NCBI GenBank assembly: GCA_030525685.1
Contig: JAUNEG010000004.1
Coordinates: 59,368 to 123,367 of the forward strand
Source of the DNA: Atopobiaceae bacterium
GTDB taxonomy: Bacteria > Actinomycetota > Coriobacteriia > Coriobacteriales > Atopobiaceae
Reading direction: 5' to 3'
DNA length: 64,000 bases
The notes under the pieces are model-generated. The model saw nothing but the letters and a program-made list of their open reading frames with translations, was not told the origin of the DNA and searched no databases. Positions 56,809 through 64,000 of this stretch are shown here, piece by piece (the stretch's first letter is position 1; the number at the start of each line of letters is the position of its first letter). The translations under genes were made by a program, and so were the position numbers.

Positions 56809-57414
56809 GTGTACACGGTGTTTCTCGCTGGGGGGACGGCGTCGGGGAAGTCGACGGTCGCGCGCGAGCTGGAGCGGCTCGGGGCGTGGCGCATCGACCT
56901 CGACGAGCTCTCGCGTGCCGTGCTGGCGCCCGGCGAGCCCTGCGTGGCGGAGGTCTGCGCCGCGTTCGGCGACGACCTCGTCGACCCCGAGACCGGGGCG
57001 CTCGACCGCGCCCTTCTCGCCAGACGCACCTTTGCCGACGATTCCTCCGCCGCGCTGCTCGAGGGGATCGAGCTCCCGCACATCCGCGCCATGCTCGTCC
57101 GCATGCTCACGTCCGGCATCTGCGGCCAGCGCGAGCCGGCGTGCTGCGTGGTGGAGGTGCCGCTGCTCGACCGGGTTGAGTCGATGGTCGACCTCGCCGA
57201 CGAGGTCGTGGTGGTGGCATGCCCGCTCGAGGTGCGTCGCGAGCGGGCGCGGGGGCGCGGCATGGACGTGGGGGACTTCGACCGGCGCGTGGCACTCCAG
57301 CCCTCCGACGAGTACCTGCGCTCGCATGCGACGACCGTGATCGACAACACGGGGGACGAGAAGGACCTGGTCGCGCGGGTCCGCGCCTGGTGGGACGCGC
57401 ATGGCTGGGCGTAG
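56809..57414 (+). CDS. coaE: Dephospho-CoA kinase
   Basis: 201 residues from a GTG with GGAAGGGGG upstream. P-loop LAGGTASGKSTVARELERLG, substrate Asp in IDLDELSRAVL, CVVEVPLLDRV (normally VPLLFE), and VVACPLEVRRERARGRG with DFDRRVALQ. It phosphorylates dephospho-CoA in the last step of CoA synthesis. Length is normal. In many Actinobacteria coaE follows rpsA directly; here 12 kb separates them. It overlaps the next gene by 14 nt. Confidence 0.9.
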   Translation: MYTVFLAGGTASGKSTVARELERLGAWRIDLDELSRAVLAPGEPCVAEVCAAFGDDLVDPETGALDRALLARRTFADDSSAALLEGIELPHIRAMLVRMLTSGICGQREPACCVVEVPLLDRVESMVDLADEVVVVACPLEVRRERARGRGMDVGDFDRRVALQPSDEYLRSHATTVIDNTGDEKDLVARVRAWWDAHGWA

Positions 57415-58054
57415 GCCGACGCCGCGGCGCCCGGCTCGCCGCCCGACGCCGCGCCCGGGCGCCGGAGCGCGCGGAGGGGAGCGCTTCGCCCGCTGGTACC
57501 GCGTGGCGCCCGTGGTCGCCCTCGTGGCGGTGCTCGCGGTGGTCGCCGCGGTGGTGGCTCTGCCGACCTCGCTCGGTCGCGTGCTGCACCCCGTGCGCCA
57601 CGCCGACCGGATAGAGGCGTCGTGCGAGCGTCACGGCGTCGACCCGCTGCTCGCCTGCGCGGTGATAGAGTGCGAGTCCGGCTGGGACGAGGGCGCGGTC
57701 TCTCCCGTCGGGGCCGTCGGGCTCATGCAGGTCATGCCGGATACGGCGCACAGCCTCGTGTCGCTCGGCCTCGTCGACGACGACGCCTATGACCCGGACG
57801 ACCTCGCGGACCCGGCGACGAACATCGAGTACGGCTGCGCCTACCTGGGTTACCTCCAGGAGCACCTCTCCGGCCTGGAGGAGGTCATCGCGGCCTACAA
57901 CGCCGGCATCGGTGCCGTGCAGGGATGGATCTCTGAGGGCGGCACGATCCCGGAGGACGTCGAGTACGCCGAGACGCGCGCGTACCTGGGCCGCGTGCTC
58001 GCGGCCTACGAGGCATACCAGGACAGCTATCCGAACGGCATCACGGGCACGTGA
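57401..58054 (+). CDS. Lytic transglycosylase, SLT domain
   Basis: 217 residues. A basic N-terminus (GRRPTPRRPARRPTPRPGAG) is followed by one membrane anchor (about residues 35-55). The outside SLT domain has the catalytic Glu in AVIECESGWDEGAVS, then VGLMQVMPDTA and VIAAYNAGIGAVQGW. The start lies inside the 3' end of coaE, as in other coaE-transglycosylase-uvrB clusters. It cleaves peptidoglycan glycan strands. Confidence 0.9.
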   Translation: MAGRRPTPRRPARRPTPRPGAGARGGERFARWYRVAPVVALVAVLAVVAAVVALPTSLGRVLHPVRHADRIEASCERHGVDPLLACAVIECESGWDEGAVSPVGAVGLMQVMPDTAHSLVSLGLVDDDAYDPDDLADPATNIEYGCAYLGYLQEHLSGLEEVIAAYNAGIGAVQGWISEGGTIPEDVEYAETRAYLGRVLAAYEAYQDSYPNGITGT

Positions 58055-58577
58055 GCGAGCGGCGAACGTCGAGAAGGGTGTCGTCGCTGATGAGCTCGTG
58101 GAGGCTCCTCGCAAGCGCGTGAGCGACGGAGAAGATTCCGGCGTCGGTGGTGGCGACGAGGGCGTCGCGCGTCTGCCGGCGCATCTTGGACACCTCGCCC
58201 GTCGGCAGTCCGGCCTGGGAGAGCGCCTCAACGATCTCGTCATCGGGCAACAGCTTGAGCTCGCCTACGTCCTCGCTGTGTGAGATCATGCCCTCGAGCG
58301 CGGTGTTTCCGGGGGAGGGGCGGGTGCCCGGGACCCGGGCGGCGCCAGGCTGCGAGGCTCGCGCGCCGGGCTCCGGCCTGGTGGCGAAGATACCCGTGCC
58401 GAAGATTACGGAGATCACTCCGGCGAGACATCCCTGCCAGGCGGTGCGCGCCGCGCCGCGCTCGCCGGTGCCGAACGCGATGAAGAAAAGTATCGAGCAG
58501 ACTGCGAGCAGGGCTCCGACGACGATGACGATGCCCCCAAAGACCTTCCTGCCCGTCGTTTTTCTCGGATGCGTCAC
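58041..58577 (-). CDS. Two-helix membrane protein, unknown function
   Basis: 178 residues from a GTG with AAGGGGG upstream; the longer open frame has no ribosome site. Basic N-terminus (THPRKTTGRKVFGG), two membrane helices at about residues 12-35 and 47-65, then a Pro-rich linker and a soluble helical domain (LLPDDEIVEALSQAGLPTGEV, SVAHALARSLHELISDD). I do not recognise the family. Its 3' end overlaps the transglycosylase gene by 14 nt. Confidence 0.65.
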   Translation of the reverse strand: MTHPRKTTGRKVFGGIVIVVGALLAVCSILFFIAFGTGERGAARTAWQGCLAGVISVIFGTGIFATRPEPGARASQPGAARVPGTRPSPGNTALEGMISHSEDVGELKLLPDDEIVEALSQAGLPTGEVSKMRRQTRDALVATTDAGIFSVAHALARSLHELISDDTLLDVRRSLTCP

Positions 58578-58629
58578 ATGGCCCCCTTCGACTCTGGTCA
58601 GATTGTAGCCGAGCGTTCGGACAAAATGA

Positions 58630-58641
58630 GAACACGTGTTT
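58630..58641 (+). promoter_or_regulatory. Candidate LexA (SOS) box upstream of uvrB
   Basis: GAACACGTGTTT with its flanks (A before, G after) matches the Gram-positive LexA/DinR consensus CGAACRNRYGTTYG in 13 of 14 positions. It lies 55 bp upstream of the uvrB ATG. A TACACT -10-like box lies 20 bp further on. uvrB is an SOS gene in many bacteria. Confidence 0.6.
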
Positions 58642-58695
58642 GCATTCTGGGAAATGGGGTACACTGTTGCAACGGAGGCGGCGAAGGGGGAAGCG

Positions 58696-60930
58696 ATGGC
58701 AGGAGAGGGCGACGCCCGGGGCCCGGAGCGAGTCGGCGGCGAGCTCGTGCGCTTTGGGCGCGAGGGCGCCGGAGAGCCGCTTGCCGTGGTCTCCCCCTAC
58801 GAGCCGGCGGGAGACCAGCCCCAGGCCATAGACAAGCTCGCCGACGGCGTGGAGCGCGGCCTGCGCTACCAGACGCTCATGGGAGTCACGGGCTCGGGCA
58901 AGACCTACACCATGGCAAAGACCATCGAGCGGCTCAACCGCCCGACGCTCATCATGGAACCCAACAAGACCCTCGCCGCCCAGGTGGCGAGCGAGATGCG
59001 CGAGCTCTTCCCCAGCAACGCGGTGGTCTACTTCGTCTCCTACTACGACTACTACCAGCCCGAGGCCTACGTCCCCCAGACCGACACCTACATCGAGAAG
59101 GACGCCTCGATCAACGAGGAGGTCGAGAAGCTCCGCCACCAGGCGACCTCCAGCCTGCTCTCGCGGCGCGACGTCATCGTCGTCGCCTCCGTGAGCTGCA
59201 TCTACGGCATCGGCAGCCCGCAGGACTACGCGGGGCTCGCGCCCAACGTGAGCAAGGACGAGCCCCTCGAGCGCGACGAGCTCATCCGCGCGCTCATCGA
59301 CATCCAGTACGACCGCAACGACTACGACCTCTCCCGTGGCACGTTCCGCGTGCGCGGGGACACCGTGGACGTCTTCCCGCCCTACGCGGAGAACCCCCTG
59401 CGTGTCTCGTTCTTCGGCGACGAAGTCGAGCTCATCGCCGAGGTGGACAGCGTCACCGGCGAGGTGGTGCGCGAGTTCGACGCCATCCCGATCTGGCCCG
59501 CCTCGCACTACGTCACCGAGCGCCCCAAGGTCACCCACGCGCTCGAGACCATAAGCGAGGAGCTCGAGCAGCGCGTGGCCGAGCTCAAGGCGAACGACAT
59601 GCTGCTGGAGGCCCAGCGCCTCGCGCAGCGCACGAGCTACGACCTCGAGATGCTCGAGACCATGGGCTACTGCAACGGCATCGAGAACTACTCGCGCCAC
59701 CTCGACGGGCGCAAGGCCGGCGAGCCGCCCTACACGCTCATCGACTACTTCCCCAAGGACATGCTCTGCATCATCGACGAGTCCCACGTCACGGTGCCGC
59801 AGATCCGCGGCATGTACGAGGGCGACCGCTCGCGCAAGGTCACCCTCGTCGAGCACGGGTTCCGCCTGCCGAGCGCGCTGGACAACCGCCCCCTGCGCTT
59901 CGACGAGTTCGAGGCGCGCGTGCCCCAGTTCATCTACGTCTCCGCCACGCCCGGCGACTACGAGGAGTCGGTCACCCAGCAGCAGGTCGAGCAGATCATC
60001 CGCCCCACCGGGCTTCTCGACCCCAAGGTCGACGTCCGCCCGGTGAACGGGCAGATCGACGACCTGATCTCCGAGATCAAGGAGCGCGTGGCCAAGAAGG
60101 AGCGCGTGCTCGTGACCACGCTCACCAAGCGCATGGCCGAGGACCTCACCGACCACCTGCTCGACGAGGGCGTGCGCGTGAACTACATGCACTCCGACAC
60201 CGCCACGCTCGACCGCGTGGACATCATCCGCGACCTGCGCGTGGGCAAGATCGACGTGCTGGTGGGCATCAACCTCCTGCGCGAGGGCCTGGACATCCCC
60301 GAGGTTTCGCTCGTGGCGATCCTGGACGCGGACAAGGAGGGGTTCCTGCGCAACCGCCGCTCGCTGATCCAGACCATGGGTCGCGCGGCGAGAAACGCGC
60401 AGGGCGAGGTCATCATGTACGCGGACACGATCACCGACTCCATGCGCGAGGCGATAGGGGAGACCAACCGCCGGCGCGCCCTGCAGGAGGCCTTCAACGA
60501 GGAGCACGGCATCGTGCCGCGCACGGTGAAGAAGTCGATTACCGACGTCTCCTCCTTCATCTCAGAGGCCGAGGCCACGCTCGAGGGCAAGACGCGCGAC
60601 CGTCACGGCACGGGCAGCCACGGCGCGTTCGAGGCCCTCTCGGAGCGCCAGCCCGACGACGAGGCGACGGCGCGCTCCGTCGCCGACGAGCTGGCGGGGC
60701 TCTCCAAGGGCGAGGTCGCAGACGTCCTCGACGCGCTCGAGGAGGAGATGGCGGCCGCCTCCGAGGCCATGGACTTCGAGACCGCCGCGCGCCTGCGCGA
60801 CCAGATTGTCGAGATCCGCACGAGGGTCGAGGGCGGCTCGGCCGACGAGGTGATCGCGCGCCTCAAGGCCGGGGCGCGCAAGGGCAGCGCCCATGCCAGG
60901 CGCCGCCGCTACCGGCCGCGCCGGAAGTGA
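58696..60930 (+). CDS. uvrB: UvrABC system protein B
   Basis: 744 residues; the ATG follows GAAGGGGGAA. Helicase-type ATPase motifs: Walker [15 protein letters not shown], motif [17 protein letters not shown] and [14 protein letters not shown]. The damage-probing hairpin region is [12 protein letters not shown]. The C-terminal UVR domain ([18 protein letters not shown]) binds UvrC. It loads onto damaged DNA with UvrA. A linker of about 40 residues before the UVR motif ([19 protein letters not shown]) is longer than usual. Probably SOS-induced. Confidence 0.95.
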   Translation: MAGEGDARGPERVGGELVRFGREGAGEPLAVVSPYEPAGDQPQAIDKLADGVERGLRYQTLMGVTGSGKTYTMAKTIERLNRPTLIMEPNKTLAAQVASEMRELFPSNAVVYFVSYYDYYQPEAYVPQTDTYIEKDASINEEVEKLRHQATSSLLSRRDVIVVASVSCIYGIGSPQDYAGLAPNVSKDEPLERDELIRALIDIQYDRNDYDLSRGTFRVRGDTVDVFPPYAENPLRVSFFGDEVELIAEVDSVTGEVVREFDAIPIWPASHYVTERPKVTHALETISEELEQRVAELKANDMLLEAQRLAQRTSYDLEMLETMGYCNGIENYSRHLDGRKAGEPPYTLIDYFPKDMLCIIDESHVTVPQIRGMYEGDRSRKVTLVEHGFRLPSALDNRPLRFDEFEARVPQFIYVSATPGDYEESVTQQQVEQIIRPTGLLDPKVDVRPVNGQIDDLISEIKERVAKKERVLVTTLTKRMAEDLTDHLLDEGVRVNYMHSDTATLDRVDIIRDLRVGKIDVLVGINLLREGLDIPEVSLVAILDADKEGFLRNRRSLIQTMGRAARNAQGEVIMYADTITDSMREAIGETNRRRALQEAFNEEHGIVPRTVKKSITDVSSFISEAEATLEGKTRDRHGTGSHGAFEALSERQPDDEATARSVADELAGLSKGEVADVLDALEEEMAAASEAMDFETAARLRDQIVEIRTRVEGGSADEVIARLKAGARKGSAHARRRRYRPRRK

Positions 60931-60975
60931 TGGAAAGGGACGTGACGGAGCCGTCGGCAGGGGGAGGCGGGACGC

Positions 60976-62208
60976 ATGGCAGCCAGTGACCCACGTGACG
61001 AGAAGAACCTCTTCGGGTACCTCGCCCGGGAGTTCGACCCCCTCGGCGACCGCCCGCTGGGGGAGGTGGACAGCCTCGTGCTGTCGTGCCTCTCGTACTT
61101 CCGCCTTCCCGAGGAGGCCGCCGCGGCGCGCACCCCCGAGGGCATGCCCCTCGTCGACCTCTACCGCGCGGACTGGTTCGAGGCCATGACGCGGGACCTC
61201 TGGGACTCGGAGGGCCTCGTGCGCCTGCTCGGCGCCGTCGCGGCGAGCCCGCGCCTGCGCGACCTGCGCGTCTGCTGCTACGTCGACGACTTCGACGAGT
61301 CTGCCGAGAAGCAGTTCTCCGCCTGCACGCTGCGCCTGCCGCGCGGCGCCGCCTACGTCTCCTTCCGCGGGACCGACAGCTCGGTCGTGGGCTGGAAGGA
61401 GGACTTCAACATGGCCTTCGAGACGGGCGTCCCGTCCCAGATCGCCGCCGTCTCGTACCTGGAGCGCGTGGCCCCCACCATAGAGGGGGGCATCTACCTG
61501 GGAGGCCATTCGAAGGGTGGCAACCTGGCGGCCTATGCCCTGGCGCGCTGCCCCGCCGACGTGGCCGGCCGGGTGGTCCGGGCGTTCTCCCACGACGGCC
61601 CGGGGTTCACCGAGGAGGCGCTGTCGGACGCGGCATGGCTGCGCCGCGCCCACCTGCTCTCCAAGACGGTGCCGCGCTCCTCCGTCATCGGGATGCTCTT
61701 CGAGCGGCAGGAGGACTACGCCGTGGTCGACTCGTCCACGAGCGGCCTGCTGCAGCACAACCCCTTCTCGTGGGTCGTCGAGGGTACCGACTTCGTCTAC
61801 GCGGAGGGCATCGGGCGCGGCGCGCGCTTCGTCGACCGCACGCTCAACGAGTGGATCGCGAGCATGCCCAACGAGGAGCGGGCCGCGCTGGTCGACACGC
61901 TCTTCTCGGTGATCGGCGCCGGCGGGAAGGACACCTTCGGGCAGCTGAGCGAGAACTGGCAGACCACGGTGCCCGCCATGATGCGCGAGCTGGGCAAGCT
62001 GGAGCCGGAGGAGCGCGCCAAGATCACGCGGGCCCTGGCGCTCCTCGTCCGCACCGTCATGCCCGACTTCGAGCTTCCGCGGCTGCCGGAGTTCGAGATG
62101 CCTCAGTTCGAGCTGCCGGACTTCGCGGCGCTCGAGCAGGGGAGGATGGTCCCGCTCGAGGAGCGGATGGCACGGCTCTCCAACCCCGAGGGCGCGCCTC
62201 CGGCCTAG
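60976..62208 (+). CDS. DUF2974/Mbeg1-like alpha/beta hydrolase
   Basis: 410 residues. The N-terminal part (NLFGYLAREFDPLGDRPLGE, VDSLVLSCLSYF) and the lipase-type nucleophile elbow GGHSKGGNLAAYAL near residue 180 match the Mbeg1-like family. YVSFRGTDSSVVGWKEDFNM and FSHDGPGF agree with a class 3-lipase-like Ser-Asp-His site. The C-terminus has short FELP repeats (FELPRLPEFEMPQFELPDF). Probably an intracellular esterase or lipase. Convergent with the next gene. Confidence 0.82.
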   Translation: MAASDPRDEKNLFGYLAREFDPLGDRPLGEVDSLVLSCLSYFRLPEEAAAARTPEGMPLVDLYRADWFEAMTRDLWDSEGLVRLLGAVAASPRLRDLRVCCYVDDFDESAEKQFSACTLRLPRGAAYVSFRGTDSSVVGWKEDFNMAFETGVPSQIAAVSYLERVAPTIEGGIYLGGHSKGGNLAAYALARCPADVAGRVVRAFSHDGPGFTEEALSDAAWLRRAHLLSKTVPRSSVIGMLFERQEDYAVVDSSTSGLLQHNPFSWVVEGTDFVYAEGIGRGARFVDRTLNEWIASMPNEERAALVDTLFSVIGAGGKDTFGQLSENWQTTVPAMMRELGKLEPEERAKITRALALLVRTVMPDFELPRLPEFEMPQFELPDFAALEQGRMVPLEERMARLSNPEGAPPA

Positions 62209-63281
62209 AGGGCCGCGTAGCGGCTCACGCCGGCGGCGTCGGCCTCTCGGCGCACGGCGCCGGTCGCCACGAGGTGGTCGAGGTGGGCGATGCTCTCCGA
62301 GACGAGGAACCAGCGCGTGAGCGCGGGCGTCTCGCCCCAGCGCTCGAACGGCGCGCGCCAGCCCATCGCCGGCACCAGCTCGAAGCCCGTCTGGCCGGGG
62401 GTCTCCCGGATCGCCGCGAGCGCGCGGGCGCTGCGGCGCTCGTGGTGGGCGGCGTTGGCGAGGCAGCGCTCGGCGACGTCGCCCTCCTGCAGGCCGTGGC
62501 CCATGAGCGCGTGCTCGATGCGTCGGTCGGCGAGCCGGCGCAGCGTCGCCATCTGCTCGCCGATCGGGTCCTCGCCGACGCTCCAGAAGCCGATGCACGT
62601 GGAGCACAGGAAGAGCACCGCGTCGCCGAGAAACGCCGTGCGCGTGCGCGGCTCCCAGAGGGCGCACTGCCCGGGCGTGTGGCCGGGCGTGCCCACGACC
62701 TCGAGCTCCCAGCGGCCGCAGCGTACCAGTTCCCCCTCCGCCACGGTCTCGAAGGGCACGCCCAGGCGCTCGAAGTTCGCCGCGTGGTCCCAGATGACGT
62801 CGGCGAGCTCGACAGCCTCGGCGACGGGCACGCCCTCGGCGCGCATGCGGGCGACCATCTCGTCGCGCCACGCGGGGACCGCGAGCCGCCGCATGTCGGA
62901 GAGCACGCCCTCGGGCACGAGCACGCGAGCGCCCGCCCCGGCGAGTTCGCGCGCGAGCCCGACGTGGTCGAGGTGGGCGTGGGTGCAGAAGAGCGTCACG
63001 CGGTCGCGCTCGGGCTCGACCCCCAGGCCGAGCAGCGCCCGCATGAGGCGCGTGTCGTTGAATTCGTCGGGGGCGCCGGTGTCCACCACGAGCGTGTCGG
63101 CGCCGTCGCGCACGACGAAGGCGTTCACCGAGGGGAGGAACGTGTCGTGCATGAGCAGCTCGACGCGCCACACCTCCGGCTCGTCGAGTACCTGGCTGCA
63201 GGTGAAGCCGTCGCCGTCGAGCGTGAAGCAGTTGGCCCCGCAACCCTGGCCCCAGTCCTCGCCCTGCGCGTCCCTCGTCAT
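62205..63281 (-). CDS. MBL-fold metal-dependent hydrolase
   Basis: 358 residues, ATG after GAGGGAGG. The metal motif THAHLDHVGLARELA near residue 95 has the HxHxDH pattern, followed by GTPGHTPGQCALW near 200, FLGDAVLF and LMGHGL. A C-terminal winged-helix-like tail (WFLVSESIAHLDHLVATGAVRR) is typical of RNase Z/LACTB2-like hydrolases. Unlike the two MBL genes at the left end of the window, this one is complete. The substrate is unknown. Confidence 0.87.
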   Translation of the reverse strand: MTRDAQGEDWGQGCGANCFTLDGDGFTCSQVLDEPEVWRVELLMHDTFLPSVNAFVVRDGADTLVVDTGAPDEFNDTRLMRALLGLGVEPERDRVTLFCTHAHLDHVGLARELAGAGARVLVPEGVLSDMRRLAVPAWRDEMVARMRAEGVPVAEAVELADVIWDHAANFERLGVPFETVAEGELVRCGRWELEVVGTPGHTPGQCALWEPRTRTAFLGDAVLFLCSTCIGFWSVGEDPIGEQMATLRRLADRRIEHALMGHGLQEGDVAERCLANAAHHERRSARALAAIRETPGQTGFELVPAMGWRAPFERWGETPALTRWFLVSESIAHLDHLVATGAVRREADAAGVSRYAAL

Positions 63282-63395
63282 GTGCGCCTCCCTCGATGCC
63301 GTCGTTCTTCTCGCCAGTATGAACCATCGCGGGCCCGCTTGGGTAGAATTGGCTCGTTGGCAGATGCGCCCAAGGGCGCGAGGGAGGGACGTCAC

Positions 63396-64000
63396 ATGGA
63401 CCAGAGCGAGCAGGACAAGCTCCGCCAGGAGGTCGACGAGGTGCTGCACGGCCAGAAGCAGCCCCAGGAGCCGACGGGCTTCGCTCAGAACGACTACTCC
63501 AACATCCACCACGTGGTGGGCGTCGTGTCCGGCAAGGGCGGCGTGGGCAAGTCGCTCGTGTGCGGCATCCTGGCCGTGGAGCTGGCGCGCCGCGGCGCCC
63601 GCGTGGGCATCCTCGACGCGGACATCACCGGCCCCTCGATCCCGCGCATGATGGGCCTTGCCGACGTGCGCGCCCGCGGCGTGGACAACCTGCTCGTCCC
63701 CGTGCTGACAAAGGGCGGCATCGAGGTCATGAGCGCCAACCTCGTGCTCGAGAACGAGACCGACCCGGTGCTGTGGCGCGGCCCGGTGGTCGCCGGCGCG
63801 ATCAAGCAGTTCTGGGAGGACACCGCCTGGGGCGAGCTGGACTACCTGCTCGTGGACATGCCCCCGGGGACGAGCGACGTGGCGCTCACCGTGTTCCAGT
63901 CGCTGCCGGTGGACGGCGTGGTGATCGTGAGCTCGCCGCAGGACCTGGTGCAGATGGTCGTCGGCAAGGCCGTGAACATGGCCAACATGATGAGCGTGCC
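63396..64000 (+). CDS. Mrp/NBP35 family iron-sulfur carrier ATPase, 5' part
   Basis: The gene runs off the window; 201 residues are present. ATG after GAGGGAGGGA. Deviant Walker A VVSGKGGVGKSLV, switch I ILDADITGPSIPRM and switch II DMPPGTSDVALT are those of Mrp/ApbC. The N-terminus is short and lacks the DUF59 domain seen in some members. These proteins carry and transfer Fe-S clusters, which suits an organism with ferredoxin-dependent enzymes. Confidence 0.9.
   Translation, partial: MDQSEQDKLRQEVDEVLHGQKQPQEPTGFAQNDYSNIHHVVGVVSGKGGVGKSLVCGILAVELARRGARVGILDADITGPSIPRMMGLADVRARGVDNLLVPVLTKGGIEVMSANLVLENETDPVLWRGPVVAGAIKQFWEDTAWGELDYLLVDMPPGTSDVALTVFQSLPVDGVVIVSSPQDLVQMVVGKAVNMANMMSV

Noticed and set aside
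56647..57414. Longer 255-codon version of coaE starting at 56647
   Set aside because: The extra N-terminal part overlaps inverted element N, is Arg-rich and precedes the P-loop by too much. The GTG at 56809 has a good ribosome site and gives the normal length.
58240..60507. A 755-codon minus-strand open frame opposite uvrB
   Set aside because: It is the antisense reading of uvrB. The very high GC content keeps such frames open; the translation is His/Val/Asp-rich without domains.

Overview
The window is high-GC DNA with dense short-gap operons, AGGAGG-type ribosome sites and many GTG or TTG starts. It looks like a chromosomal segment of a fermentative, amino-acid and peptide using actinobacterium, most likely of class Coriobacteriia (Olsenella/Atopobium/Collinsella type). 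That placement is inference from gene content: indolepyruvate:ferredoxin oxidoreductase, type III glutamine synthetase, a Dpp system next to two peptidases, glycerol dehydrogenase and no respiratory genes. No rRNA or tRNA gene and no CRISPR array was seen.

Positions 1-12.4 kb are a decaying accessory region. Intact genes (flavin reductase, Gfo/Idh oxidoreductase, universal stress protein, Nudix hydrolase, PNPOx-like protein, TetR regulator, acyltransferase, YccF protein) alternate with broken ones. The broken set is two metallo-beta-lactamase-fold genes with internal deletions, an SDR stub, a CHAD gene and a binding-protein gene that share one deletion junction, an alcohol dehydrogenase/aldo-keto reductase remnant pair, a CMD-cupin gene with an in-frame amber codon, a zinc-ribbon gene stopped at TGA, and a selD fragment fused to an IS3 transposase tail. 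Positions 12.7-25.3 kb hold a DUF1508 gene, an acyl-CoA ligase-iorA-iorB operon for aryl-pyruvate oxidation, a Bce-type two-component system with its ABC transporter, gldA, a small unknown gene and a HAD phosphatase. Positions 25.8-43.1 kb hold aspS, a heterodimeric ABC exporter, a zinc-dependent phospholipase C-like gene, an iron-type ABC importer, rnhA-polA, type III glutamine synthetase and a HAD hydrolase.

Positions 43.3-64 kb carry rpsA, coaE, a lytic transglycosylase gene, uvrB with a LexA-like box, a lipase-like gene, an MBL-fold gene and the start of an Mrp/NBP35 ATPase gene. Between rpsA and coaE lies a 12-kb block: dppABCDF, pepT, an M42 peptidase, a zinc-ribbon membrane protein and a NitT/TauT-type importer. 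The first part of that block reads as a peptide uptake and hydrolysis module.

The most unusual feature is a set of intergenic inverted-repeat elements. Several contain two to four direct copies of a roughly 22-25 nt unit followed by two to four inverted copies. Unit sequences differ between families, but copy-to-copy spacing is almost always 40-42 bp (or 21-22 bp), which is close to whole turns of the DNA helix. Two elements 5.3 kb apart have the same central geometry, including one interval shortened by about one turn (31 instead of 41). A second signal is the octamer GCGAGAAR (YTTCTCGC on the other strand). It recurs throughout intergenic and coding DNA, appears to influence codon choice, and lies inside or beside most of these elements.
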